This document shows positions 17,464-25,904 of a stretch of DNA of 64,000 bases, one piece after another (position 1 is the stretch's first letter; every line of letters begins with the position of its first letter). Below the pieces are notes generated by a model. That model worked only from the letters and a program-made list of their open reading frames with translations. It was not told where the DNA came from and did not search any database. The position numbers and the translations under genes are program-made. The DNA comes from Glaciecola amylolytica (GTDB taxonomy: Bacteria > Bacteroidota > Bacteroidia > Flavobacteriales_D > Crocinitomicaceae): positions 4,542,343-4,606,342 of the forward strand of contig CP034120.1 of the NCBI GenBank assembly GCA_003856375.1, written 5' to 3'.

Positions 17464-19077
17464 ATGATTCCTGAAGAAAACGTACAGGAGCCTATTTCAT
17501 TGAGTTTAACTCCCTATACCGGAGTTTGGACAAAAGCTGAAGCAGCGCATTTATTGAGAAGAACCATGTTTGGTCCGACTTTAAATCAGATTACGCAAGC
17601 TGTAAGCAATGGAATGAACGCAACTGTGGCTCAATTGCTGACTTTACCAAGTGTTTCACCTCCGCTGGCATTTCACGCCGATGAAGCGGTAACAACAGTC
17701 GGTTCAACCTGGGTAAATGATGTGTACCCGGCAAGTAATCCCGGACCAACAAACAATGCACGGCTTTATTCTCTCGGGGCTTGGTTCTTACAACGAATCA
17801 ATCAGCCGCATGTGAGTATTCAGGAAAAAATGTGCTTGTTCTGGGGGAATCACTTTGGTGTGGACGGAACCAATGAAGCAAAAGCTGTTTACGGAATGCA
17901 CGAAAAGTATCGCCTGAATTGTTTGGGAAATTTCAAGCAATTGGTGAAAGATATGACGATCGATCCGATGATGCTGCTTTTTTTGAACGGAGCTACAAAC
18001 AACCTGTATTCGCCCAATGAAAATTATGCCCGTGAATTGCTGGAGTTGTTCACTGTCGGAAAAGGGCCGCAGGTTGGTGCCGGTGATTATTCCAATTACA
18101 CGGAAGCCGATGTTGCTGCAGGTGCGAAAATTCTGACAGGATGGACAGTTATGGATCTTTATAGTTCTACTGCGTCACAGCCATCCAATGTGTTTTATCC
18201 AATATTGCACGACATATCCAGCAAAACGCTAAGCTCTTATTTCGGGTCGACAGTCATTCCTGATGCCGGAAACATGGAGTACAGTAATTATATTGATGTG
18301 ATCTTCAATCAGCCGGATATGGCAAAATACCTGTGCCGTAAGATCTATCGCTGGTTTGTAAATTACGATTTGACTCCAAGTGTGGAAAGCACAGTGATTG
18401 CTGATATGGCCACAACGCTGACTTCGAATAATTTTGAAGTACTTCCGGTGATTGATCAGCTATTGAAGAGTCAGCATTTCTACGATATTTCACTTCGCGG
18501 TGCGATCATTAAGAACCCGCTGGAAATATTGTTTTCCATGTTGAATGCTTCCGGTTCGGTGCCAAATTATGCCGTTCAGGTGAATTATGAAATTTACCTG
18601 AATTTGTATTATTTCTCTCAGGTTATGGGAATGGAATACCTGCGTGCACCAAGTGTTGGAGGTTGGACAGCTTATTATCAAACTCCCGCTTTCACCCGTT
18701 TATGGGCAAATTCGAGCTTATTGAAATTGCGTTTCGATTTGGGAGCCTTGATGACGGTAGCGAACGGAGTGGTTGTAGGAGGAAACGGATTCAAGCTGAA
18801 TGCATTGAATTTTCTGAACAACCTGAGTTTACCTTCAAGTGCCCCACAAGTGATTGATGATATTCTGACGGTTTTCACCTGCAAAGGAGTTTCACTGATC
18901 GAAAAAACAGTTCTGAAATCTATTCTGACTAACGGGCAACCGGATTTTGAGTGGACGATTCAATACAATGATTATATCGCTGATCCCGGAAACACAACAG
19001 TCAGTACACCCGTCAGACAACGCGTCGAATTAGTATTATACAGATTATTTCAGTTGCCGGAATTCCAGGTAATGTAA
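17464..19077 (+). CDS. DUF1800 family protein
   Basis: With ATG at 17464 the product is 537 residues; the TTG at 17431 is an extra in-frame codon next to promoter-like sequence and is less likely. DUF1800 signatures are present: HLLRRTMFGPT near the start, MCLFWGNHF and NENYARELLELFTVG in the middle, and the TGW segment (AKILTGW). The biochemical function of the family is unknown. These proteins are almost always encoded next to a DUF1501 protein, as here with 21 bases between them, so they probably act as a pair. No signal peptide is visible in this version, and no T9SS tail. Confidence 0.85.
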   Translation: MIPEENVQEPISLSLTPYTGVWTKAEAAHLLRRTMFGPTLNQITQAVSNGMNATVAQLLTLPSVSPPLAFHADEAVTTVGSTWVNDVYPASNPGPTNNARLYSLGAWFLQRINQPHVSIQEKMCLFWGNHFGVDGTNEAKAVYGMHEKYRLNCLGNFKQLVKDMTIDPMMLLFLNGATNNLYSPNENYARELLELFTVGKGPQVGAGDYSNYTEADVAAGAKILTGWTVMDLYSSTASQPSNVFYPILHDISSKTLSSYFGSTVIPDAGNMEYSNYIDVIFNQPDMAKYLCRKIYRWFVNYDLTPSVESTVIADMATTLTSNNFEVLPVIDQLLKSQHFYDISLRGAIIKNPLEILFSMLNASGSVPNYAVQVNYEIYLNLYYFSQVMGMEYLRAPSVGGWTAYYQTPAFTRLWANSSLLKLRFDLGALMTVANGVVVGGNGFKLNALNFLNNLSLPSSAPQVIDDILTVFTCKGVSLIEKTVLKSILTNGQPDFEWTIQYNDYIADPGNTTVSTPVRQRVELVLYRLFQLPEFQVM

Positions 19078-19098
19078 GTGTAGACCAAATCAGAAATT

Positions 19099-20652
19099 AT
19101 GAAAAGAAGAAATTTTGTACAGTCGGTTGCACTTTCATCCATTGGAGCACCACTGATTTTAAAGAACTTTAGATTCGGAGCGGTTACGGAAGATTTGTTT
19201 AAGACTTCACGTGCTGCTGAAGACCGTGTTTTAGTCATTATTCGCCTGAATGGAGGAAATGACGGTTTGAATACGTTGATTCCTTTGGATCAATATGCAA
19301 ATCTGACGATTCAGCGTTCGAATGTATTGATTCCACAAAACCAATTGTTAACGATCACGCCAACGAATGCATTGCATCCGTCTATGTCGGGAATGAAAAA
19401 CATGTTCACCGACGGAAAACTGTCAATCATTCAGAATGTCGGGTATCCGGAACAAAACAGATCTCATTTCCGGTCGATGGACATCTGGACTTCCGGAATG
19501 CTGGATCCGAATGCAACCCGTGGCTGGTTGGGAAGATATCTGGACGAAGAGTTTCCGAATTTCCCGGATGCATATCCGAATACGCAAAACCCGGATCCGT
19601 TTGCAATCAGCATGGGATACGAAGTATCGGCGACTTGCCAGGGATTGGCAGCGAATTTTTCCGCAGCGATCAACAATCCGTTCGACAGTTATAATCTGGT
19701 TGAAACCGGACAAGTGAATGACGGAACCTATTATGGTTCGCACATGGAATATTTGTCGACTTTGATTACTCAGGCAAATGCATACGGAGCTCAGGTAAAT
19801 GCGGCAGCGAATGCAGGAAATACATTGTCGACCATGTACGATCCGAACGATGATGTGTCGAAAAACATGAAATACATCGCTCAAATGATTTCGGGCGGAT
19901 TGAAAACGAAGATTTACATTGTCAACGTCAATGGTTTCGATACACACGATGCTCAGGTTATTTCGGGTGCTCCCACAACCGGTGCTCATGCAAATCTGCT
20001 TTCCCGCATTTCCAAAGCGGTAGCGGCATTTCAGGATGATTTGAATTTATTGGGACTGGAAAGCCGGGTTGCCGGAATGACCTTCTCCGAATTCGGACGG
20101 CAAATTGCCTCTAATTCAAGTGATGGAACGGATCATGGTGATGCTGCTCCTTTGTTTTTATTCGGAACATGCATCAGCTCGGGCATTATCGGTCCAAATC
20201 CGGTGATTTCCGATACGATTGTGGATCAGGCAGGAATTCCGATGCAAATTGATTTCAGAGATGTTTACGCGTCGATTCTGAAAGATTGGTTTGAAGCAGA
20301 TCCGACAGATATTCAGGGAATGTTTGAGCAAACGATCAACTTTATCCCGGTTTTGGATTCATGCAACTTAGGTTTGAATGAAAACAAAGAAAACCGCGAT
20401 ATCTCAATCTTCCCGAATCCGTGCGCGGATCAGACAACACTGAAGTTTAAATGCGCAAGCGAACGCGTTACGATACGGGTTTATGATTTGGCGGGAACCC
20501 TGGCTGTTGAAGTCTGTTCAAAAGAATTCCAGCCCGGAGAGCATCTCGTTCCGGTTTCCCTTGATGGATTACCGTCCGGAAACTACATTGTGACGGTGCA
20601 TAAGAATTCAGGAACCTTCAGCAAGAAACTCATGAGACTGAAGAATATTTAA
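19099..20652 (+). CDS. DUF1501 family exported protein with Tat-like signal and T9SS tail
   Basis: A 517-residue protein related to the alkaline-phosphatase/sulfatase fold. The N-terminus MKRRNFVQSVALSSIGAPLI has a twin-arginine-type motif. Family blocks include IIRLNGGNDGLNTLIP (about 50-65), a metal-site-like NVNGFDTHDAQ (about 275-285) and FSEFGRQIASN plus GTDHGDAAP (about 330-350). From about 435 a T9SS type A domain follows (ISIFPNPCADQTTL to the C-terminus). It is the second gene of the DUF1800/DUF1501 pair. Surface display after Tat or Sec export is inferred. The substrate is unknown. Confidence 0.87.
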   Translation: MKRRNFVQSVALSSIGAPLILKNFRFGAVTEDLFKTSRAAEDRVLVIIRLNGGNDGLNTLIPLDQYANLTIQRSNVLIPQNQLLTITPTNALHPSMSGMKNMFTDGKLSIIQNVGYPEQNRSHFRSMDIWTSGMLDPNATRGWLGRYLDEEFPNFPDAYPNTQNPDPFAISMGYEVSATCQGLAANFSAAINNPFDSYNLVETGQVNDGTYYGSHMEYLSTLITQANAYGAQVNAAANAGNTLSTMYDPNDDVSKNMKYIAQMISGGLKTKIYIVNVNGFDTHDAQVISGAPTTGAHANLLSRISKAVAAFQDDLNLLGLESRVAGMTFSEFGRQIASNSSDGTDHGDAAPLFLFGTCISSGIIGPNPVISDTIVDQAGIPMQIDFRDVYASILKDWFEADPTDIQGMFEQTINFIPVLDSCNLGLNENKENRDISIFPNPCADQTTLKFKCASERVTIRVYDLAGTLAVEVCSKEFQPGEHLVPVSLDGLPSGNYIVTVHKNSGTFSKKLMRLKNI

Positions 20653-20691
20653 AAAGAAAACCCCGGACATTTCTGTTCGGGGTTTTCTTTT
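20651..20691. terminator. Bidirectional terminator after the DUF1501 gene
   Basis: Arms AAAAGAAAACCCCGGA and TTCGGGGTTTTCTTTT form a near-perfect hairpin flanked by A and T runs. It serves the plus-strand pair and the convergent gene that ends at 20709. Confidence 0.9.
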
Positions 20692-20708
20692 GTATGTTTC
20701 GGGGATTT

Positions 20709-21362
20709 TTACATTCCCATATTTTTAAGCTCTTCTTCTGTCATCACTGTGTATCCTTCCGGAATTTTCAAACTGAAGATACTCTTGTCAACACTTCCCT
20801 GGAATTTTGTAGCAACGAAATGAATTGTCATCCCGTTCTTTTCTGTAGAAAACTCCAAAGGAGCACCTTCGATTCCTTTAGCTCCGAATTGCTGCTGACC
20901 TTGCAAAGATGTTTTCAAATCTTTTGCTACCCACATAATGGTTTCACCACCTTCTGAATCGCGGATGATTGTTTTGGTACACTTGAATCCGATAATTTCT
21001 TTGGTTTCAGTAGTTACTTCAATTTTAGGAGCTGCTGTGTTTTCTTCTGTTTTAGATTCGGAAATTTTCTTCAACTCGGTTGCCATTTTGCTTCCCATCA
21101 TTTCCATCAACATCAATCCTTTGTCAGCTTTAATGTCAACGATTGTATTCATTTTCATGAAAGTCCCCATAACCATGTCTACTTTTGATTTTCCGGGCAT
21201 GAAATACAACTCAAGAGTTGAACCCTGCATCATTGGAAGTGCCATCGCCATATCAGGATTGTCACTTGAAAAGTCCATGGAATAGGAAATTTGTCCTTTG
21301 GTCTGTGCTACGGACGTTCCGACAGTAGCAAGAAATAAAATTGATAATAGTATTTGTTTCAT
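20709..21362 (-). CDS. Secreted DUF4412-like protein
   Basis: A 217-residue exported protein with signal peptide MKQILLSILFLATVGTSVAQ. The mature protein is rich in Met (MAMALPMMQGS, MVMGTFMKMN, GLMLMEMMGSKM) and has the beta pattern of LolA-like periplasmic proteins, including IGFKCTKTIIRDSEGGETIMWVA. This arrangement resembles DUF4412, whose role is unknown. The high Met content in the first half could be metal-related, which is speculation. An inverted repeat overlaps its promoter region. Confidence 0.6.
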   Translation of the reverse strand: MKQILLSILFLATVGTSVAQTKGQISYSMDFSSDNPDMAMALPMMQGSTLELYFMPGKSKVDMVMGTFMKMNTIVDIKADKGLMLMEMMGSKMATELKKISESKTEENTAAPKIEVTTETKEIIGFKCTKTIIRDSEGGETIMWVAKDLKTSLQGQQQFGAKGIEGAPLEFSTEKNGMTIHFVATKFQGSVDKSIFSLKIPEGYTVMTEEELKNMGM

Positions 21363-21378
21363 GTGTTTCTTTTTTTTA

Positions 21379-21410
21379 CAAAAATGGCATAAATCTTTCG
21401 ACTTATGCCA
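21379..21410 (-). promoter_or_regulatory. Operator-like inverted repeat over the promoter of the 20709 gene
   Basis: TGGCATAA (21385-21392) and TTATGCCA (21403-21410) form an 8-base perfect inverted repeat around a 10-base spacer. It overlaps a -7-like CATTTTTG on the minus strand (21386-21379, one base off consensus), placed 17 bases before the ATG. Position fits a repressor site, but a structural role cannot be excluded. Confidence 0.4.
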
Positions 21411-21456
21411 CCGTTTATGTATTTCGTAATTTTTAGTTTACAAATGAAAAATTTAA

Positions 21457-21487
21457 AAAGGTGACTGAGCGAAGTCGAAGGCACTCT
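21457..21487 (-). terminator. Terminator downstream of rseP with GAGCGAAGTCGA loop
   Basis: On the minus strand GTGCCT and AGTCAC pair around the loop TCGACTTCGCTC and are followed by CTTTTTAAATTTTT, 15 bases after the rseP stop. The same loop is found in the terminator at 50983. Confidence 0.6.
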
Positions 21488-21501
21488 TTTTTAATTTTTT
21501 T

Positions 21502-22839
21502 CTATCCCATTATCGCTCCTATCAGGTCTTTTCCGTTGGCGTAAAGGATCAAACCAAGCAGCAGGAAGAACCCGACGTATTGCGCATATTCCATGAATTT
21601 CTGTCCCGGAGCACGACCTGTAATCATTTCATAAAGCAGGAACATGACGTGTCCTCCGTCCAATGCCGGAATAGGAAGTAAATTCATAATTGCCAGCATC
21701 ATCGAAAGGAATGCAGTCAAAGTCCAGAAAGCTTGCCAGTTCCATGTTGCAGGAAACAATTTCCCGATTGAACCGACACCACCGATTGATTCTGCTCCTT
21801 TTTTGGAGAAGACATATTTGAATTGAGCGACGTTCATATACATCGTACGAAGTCCTTTTCCGAATCCGGAAGTCAATGCTGCTCCAAGAGAATAATTCTG
21901 AGTGTACACAGCGCTGGTATCAGAGCTTACGCTTAACTTCTTAAAGTTAACACCCATTTTTCCGTCCATCCCGATGTAAGCTTCTTTCTCGATTTCTTTT
22001 CCGTCACGCAAAATAGTCACATGAACCTTCTTTCCTTTGTTGTGGTAAAGTTCCGATTGAAATTGATCATAGAATTGAATTTCCTGATCGTTGATTTTAA
22101 CGAATTTGTCACCTTTTTTCAAACCGATTCTGGAAGCAGGTGTTTTCGCTGCAACACTATCAACTTTGGAAAGGAAAAATCTGAAATCGAAAGCACCTTT
22201 TTCCGCTCCGTTTTCCCACATCATATTCCCGATATCTTCAGGAAGTACAATCGTTTCAACTTTACCACCCGGATGTTGTACCTTGAAGTGACGCTTGTTG
22301 AAAATGAGAATTTCTCCGCCAAGCTGTTGAAGTGCATCTAGTTTTTGTCCGTCAACAGTCAATACTTTATCTCCTTGCTGAAAACCAAACTGCTCCATGT
22401 ACGGATGAATCGCCATCCCGTTCACCATTTTGCTCTGGTCAATTTTTTCCTCACCCCAAACAAACAAAACCATGATGTAGATCACAAAACAAACAAGAAC
22501 GTTTACGATAATTCCACCAAGCATGATAATCAAACGCTGCCACGCCGGTTTGGATCTGAATTCCCATGGTTGCGGTGGCTGTGCTAATTGTTCTTTGTCC
22601 ATAGACTCGTCTACCATTCCGGCAATTTTCACATAACCACCAAGCGGAATCCATCCCAATCCCCATTCCGTTTCACCGATTTTTTTCTTGAAAACAGAGA
22701 AATACGGGTTAAAGAACAAGTAAAACTTTTCCACTTTTGTATTGAACCATTTTGCAGGTAAATAATGCCCGAACTCGTGTAAGACAATCAAAAGGGAAAG
22801 AGATAAAATCAGCTGAGCTGCGCGAACCCAAAAATCCAT
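21502..22839 (-). CDS. rseP: Site-2 intramembrane zinc protease RseP
   Basis: A 445-residue inner-membrane metalloprotease of the M50 family. The active-site motif HEFGH is at residues 21-25 in the first helix and the second metal-binding block LDGGHV lies near the C-terminus (about 394). Between them are two PDZ-like segments (about 125-215 and 225-300, with RIGLKKGDKFVKINDQ). RseP cleaves single-pass membrane proteins such as anti-sigma factors and signal peptides. In Flavobacteriales it often follows dxr; that gene is not in this window. Length and topology are normal. Confidence 0.93.
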   Translation of the reverse strand: MDFWVRAAQLILSLSLLIVLHEFGHYLPAKWFNTKVEKFYLFFNPYFSVFKKKIGETEWGLGWIPLGGYVKIAGMVDESMDKEQLAQPPQPWEFRSKPAWQRLIIMLGGIIVNVLVCFVIYIMVLFVWGEEKIDQSKMVNGMAIHPYMEQFGFQQGDKVLTVDGQKLDALQQLGGEILIFNKRHFKVQHPGGKVETIVLPEDIGNMMWENGAEKGAFDFRFFLSKVDSVAAKTPASRIGLKKGDKFVKINDQEIQFYDQFQSELYHNKGKKVHVTILRDGKEIEKEAYIGMDGKMGVNFKKLSVSSDTSAVYTQNYSLGAALTSGFGKGLRTMYMNVAQFKYVFSKKGAESIGGVGSIGKLFPATWNWQAFWTLTAFLSMMLAIMNLLPIPALDGGHVMFLLYEMITGRAPGQKFMEYAQYVGFFLLLGLILYANGKDLIGAIMG

Positions 22840-22859
22840 AGTTTTTATTTAAAGTGGGA

Positions 22860-22867
22860 CAAATATA
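22860..22867 (-). promoter_or_regulatory. -7 box of the rseP promoter
   Basis: TATATTTG on the minus strand, an exact TAnnTTTG match, 20 bases before the ATG. No clear -33 TTG is present at the usual distance. Confidence 0.5.
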
Positions 22868-22986
22868 AGAAAAAGCGGAAGCTTTTGAAGACTGGATTAC
22901 AACAAGCGTCAGTGCGAAAGTAATCTGGGAAAAGACATTAGTCAGATGCCTCATTAATAGCTGATCACTAATGCCTGTTGCCAGAT

Positions 22987-23346
22987 CTAAGGTTGTACAT
23001 CTTTGGTAGAATAACCATGATGCTCAAAGTATTCCAAAATGGCTTCTTTCATGAAGGCTTGCTGCTCCAACTCATCCAGCGGAGGGAGCTCTTTCACGAA
23101 TTCGAAATGAGGCCAGTTGTCCGCATCTCTTCCTTTGAATTCATAATATCCGTATGGTTCCAATAAGGTGCAGATTGCAATATGCATCAAATCGGTTTTC
23201 TCGTGTTTTTTAAAAATTTTATATCCTATTCCTAATTCCTCTACACCAATGAGGAAAAGCATAGCTTGTAAATCAATACCGGGACCAAAAGTCGGTTCCA
23301 ATTGCTTCGCTAAATTCTGATAGCGTAATTCCAATGCGTAATCCAT
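22987..23346 (-). CDS. Small conserved-looking cytoplasmic protein of unknown function
   Basis: A 119-residue soluble protein without signal or membrane segment. It is rich in Glu, Leu and aromatic residues; a helical N-terminal half (ELRYQNLAKQLEPTFG, GVEELGIGYKIFKKHEKTD) is followed by HIAICTLLEPYGYYEFKGRD and a helical end. Codon use and amino-acid balance look like a genuine gene. I do not recognise the family. It is flanked by intergenic hairpins on the 3000-strand upstream side and stands alone. Confidence 0.7.
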   Translation of the reverse strand: MDYALELRYQNLAKQLEPTFGPGIDLQAMLFLIGVEELGIGYKIFKKHEKTDLMHIAICTLLEPYGYYEFKGRDADNWPHFEFVKELPPLDELEQQAFMKEAILEYFEHHGYSTKDVQP

Positions 23347-23373
23347 GCCCTAAAATTACTTATTTACTGTGAA

Positions 23374-23457
23374 TGGACATTAGGATATTAAGACATTAGG
23401 ATATCAGGGCTACTTTAAAAGCCTTGAGATCCTAAAATCCTGTAGTCTTAAATATCC
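23374..23457. repeat. Imperfect long inverted repeat with tandem ACATTAGGATAT units
   Basis: ACATTAGGATAT occurs twice (about 23378 and 23393). The left arm GGATATTAAGACATTAGGAT (23383-23402) pairs with 23437-23457, which reads AGTCTTAAATATCC near its end. The element lies between two minus-strand genes and could be a degenerate mobile hairpin or a transcript-processing structure. Confidence 0.55.
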
Positions 23458-23466
23458 AAAAAATGT

Positions 23467-24891
23467 CTAATGGATGTATCCCGCTTGTCCTTTTTGAATC
23501 CGGTCGAAAATCCAGTCGTAACTGTAGACCATGTGTGAATGAACGAAATGTTTGTTGGGCCAGCTTTGAGGAGCAAACACTCTTCCTACACAAGCAGATT
23601 TCAATGAATCTATTCCAAAAACGGCAGTTTGAGGAGCCACGCCGTCCTGACAGCTGAGTGGATCTGCATTTGTTTGCCCCAGATTGGAACCATATTGCCA
23701 CGCTTCTTCAAAGAGATTCCAGTCCAAACCTTTGTAACCTGCATTTTCGGGAGCAAGCAGATAGATTTTCCCGAGAACGACCTGATCTCTGATCGTTTCG
23801 ATCAAACCCAAGGTGTAAGCGTAGCCCATGCTGTGACACACAAAATCAATCGTGTCTTTGACCAGATAGCTTTTAGGAGTATTCTGAATCTGATTCAGAA
23901 ATGCCTTTCCCGCGATAACTCCTTTTTGGTAGCGGTAATCAAACCCTTCAGGATTACATTTCTGATTTAAGCGGGAATACTTTTTTGCTGCTTTTCCGGA
24001 TGCATTCGTATTCACAGAGCGGATGTAGCTCCAGCCGAATTTCAGTTTGGAATAATGATTCGAGGTACTTACCGGAAAACTGGCATCCAGATAAAAACTG
24101 GTATCTGGATGCAGACGCTGAATGAAGCGGTCATCGATCTTAAACCAGTAATTCGTCCGGTCGTTCAAATAAACTTCATTCCGGCTTTCCTGCTTGTCGA
24201 ATTTCGGTCCGCGGTATCCGTTGACAAAAACCAGATAGCGTTTTGCTTTCGGACGTTGATTCTGGATCAGCTGCAGACTTAATTCTTCGCCCTTAAACGC
24301 AAGCAAATGCTGATAGACCGGTTTTGCCTTCTCTGCGTTTTCAGCATTGAAATAAGAATAAACCCGGTACGTGTTGTGCGAAACAGGTATGGACGGGTAG
24401 TTTCCGAAATGAATTTCCGATCCGGCATACTTGAATTGCAGGATTCCGGATGGCCGGGCATCAAAATTCAATACAAGCGACATCGGATAGCTCGACCATT
24501 GTCCTTTTCGTTTGATGTAAACAACCGTCTGAGGTTTTTCCGGGTACGAGATTCTGAAAAAGAAATGATGATGTTGTTTTCGTTTCTTGAAAGTGAGTTT
24601 CTTTTGTTTGTAGCTTCTCCCGATCAATTCCACTTCTCTCATGAATACCGAATCACTGAGTGTGCATTTTTCGGAAGATTTTGCCGGGTCGATCAGAATA
24701 ATCCGGTTTAGACTGAAAGGAGTGTGAATTCCGGATGGAGAAATACTTCCGTCTTCATTTTCTTCCCAGAAATAATAGTAAACCAAGCTGGTTTTTGTTT
24801 GGAAATCAGGTCGGCGAAATGTCAGATTCTGACCAGTTGCAGAACAAAGGGTCAAGCTAAAGGCAATAAAAATTAGCATTCTGAGCTTCAT
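23467..24891 (-). CDS. Exported alpha/beta-hydrolase-like protein
   Basis: A 474-residue protein with signal peptide MKLRMLIFIAFSLTLCSATGQ. The N-terminal half (about 25-230) is beta-rich and of unknown role. The C-terminal half has an alpha/beta hydrolase core: a strand RYLVFVNGYRG, then the nucleophile elbow CHSMGYAYTLG with Ser354, then LLAPENAGYKG, and a late His-containing segment HSHMVYSYDW as candidate for the catalytic His. The usual first Gly of GxSxG is replaced by Cys. Lipase or esterase activity is inferred; the substrate is unknown. No T9SS tail is visible, so a periplasmic location is likely. Confidence 0.65.
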   Translation of the reverse strand: MKLRMLIFIAFSLTLCSATGQNLTFRRPDFQTKTSLVYYYFWEENEDGSISPSGIHTPFSLNRIILIDPAKSSEKCTLSDSVFMREVELIGRSYKQKKLTFKKRKQHHHFFFRISYPEKPQTVVYIKRKGQWSSYPMSLVLNFDARPSGILQFKYAGSEIHFGNYPSIPVSHNTYRVYSYFNAENAEKAKPVYQHLLAFKGEELSLQLIQNQRPKAKRYLVFVNGYRGPKFDKQESRNEVYLNDRTNYWFKIDDRFIQRLHPDTSFYLDASFPVSTSNHYSKLKFGWSYIRSVNTNASGKAAKKYSRLNQKCNPEGFDYRYQKGVIAGKAFLNQIQNTPKSYLVKDTIDFVCHSMGYAYTLGLIETIRDQVVLGKIYLLAPENAGYKGLDWNLFEEAWQYGSNLGQTNADPLSCQDGVAPQTAVFGIDSLKSACVGRVFAPQSWPNKHFVHSHMVYSYDWIFDRIQKGQAGYIH

Positions 24892-24922
24892 TTTGTAAAT
24901 ATATTAACTTTTGATAAGTCAA

Positions 24923-25068
24923 AATTGAAAATGAGAAGTTAAAAGAAGTCAAGATTATTAGCGACAAGAGTCAAGAAAAATTAGTAGGAAAACAATTTTT
25001 GATCTGGGCTGTGTGTGTCTTGTCCCTTGGCTCACATCAATTTTTCCATTCTCCATTTTCAATTAAAC
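24923..25068. repeat. AATTGAAAATG-AGAA inverted repeat
   Basis: AATTGAAAATGAGAA near 24923-24938 pairs with TTCTCCATTTTCAATT near 25048-25065. A related inverted repeat is found at 34545-34618, so this is a repeated intergenic element of the genome. It lies upstream of the yebC-family gene. Confidence 0.5.
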
Positions 25069-25078
25069 TTACTTTGAT

Positions 25079-25086
25079 TATTTTTG
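25079..25086 (+). promoter_or_regulatory. -7 box of the yebC-family promoter
   Basis: TATTTTTG followed by CGCC, an exact TAnnTTTG match, 22 bases before the ATG. The same extended TTTGCGCC form occurs at the atpB promoter and at 51711. Confidence 0.55.
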
Positions 25087-25108
25087 CGCCAATCTAAATA
25101 AGAAAGAA

Positions 25109-25819
25109 ATGGGAAGAGCATTTGAATATCGTAGAGCAGCAAAAGAAAAGCGATGGGGCAAAATGTCTAAATTGTTTCCAAAACTGGGTAAAGCCATTAC
25201 AATGGCAGCAAAGGAAGGCGGACAAGATCCGACGACGAATGCCAAGTTGAGGACTGCTATTCAAAATGCGAAGGCCGAGAATATGCCGAAAGATAATATC
25301 GAAGCGGCAATTAAACGTGCAGCCCAAAAAGATGTTGCAGCATTTACACAAGTTGACTACGAAGGAAAAGGACCGCACGGAGTGTTGGTTTATGTGGAAT
25401 GTGCAACGGACAATCCAACGCGTACGGTAGCAAACGTGAAATCATATTTCAATAAAGCTGGCGGCGGAGTCGTGCCGAATGGTTCTTTGGAATTCATGTT
25501 CGACCGAAAGTCAGTTTTTCAATTGGTGAAAACGGATGGAATGGATCCGGAAGAATTGGAACTGGAGTTGATCGATGCAGGTTGTGAGGAAATTGAAGTA
25601 ACAGACGAGCACGTTTTTGTTTATGGAGATTACACCGCTTTCGGAACACTTGGTTCAGCTTTGGAAGAACGCGGAATTGAAATTCTTAAATCAAACCTGG
25701 AGCGTTTCCCAACAACACCGGTTGAATTTACGGAAGCACAATTGGTTGACATTGAAAAAATGCTTGATAAATTCGACGACGACGACGATGTACAGCAAGT
25801 TTTTACCAATATGGGGTAA
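25109..25819 (+). CDS. YebC/PmpR family (TACO1-like) protein
   Basis: A 236-residue protein with the family N-terminus [20 protein letters not shown] and the blocks [14 protein letters not shown] and [10 protein letters not shown]. Family members have been described as transcription regulators and, more recently, as factors that help ribosomes through proline-rich stretches. The length is standard. The C-terminal acidic segment DKFDDDDDV is a normal feature. It is a single-gene unit with its own promoter and a strong terminator. Because the function of family members varies, no gene symbol is assigned. Confidence 0.92.
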   Translation: MGRAFEYRRAAKEKRWGKMSKLFPKLGKAITMAAKEGGQDPTTNAKLRTAIQNAKAENMPKDNIEAAIKRAAQKDVAAFTQVDYEGKGPHGVLVYVECATDNPTRTVANVKSYFNKAGGGVVPNGSLEFMFDRKSVFQLVKTDGMDPEELELELIDAGCEEIEVTDEHVFVYGDYTAFGTLGSALEERGIEILKSNLERFPTTPVEFTEAQLVDIEKMLDKFDDDDDVQQVFTNMG

Positions 25820-25835
25820 TGATAAAATATATTTT

Positions 25836-25876
25836 AAAACAGATAGGGCGAAAAATTTTTCGCCCTATCTGTTTTT
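25836..25876. terminator. Terminator after the yebC-family gene
   Basis: A perfect stem AAAACAGATAGGGCGAAAAA / TTTTTCGCCCTATCTGTTTT with a following T run, 17 bases after the stop. Confidence 0.92.
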
Positions 25877-25904
25877 ATCAAAACGGATTTACCAATTTTG
25901 AGAC

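Noticed and set aside
17431..17466. TTG start for the DUF1800 gene
   Set aside because: An ATG follows 11 codons later and the TTG lies in promoter-like TAATTTGG sequence.
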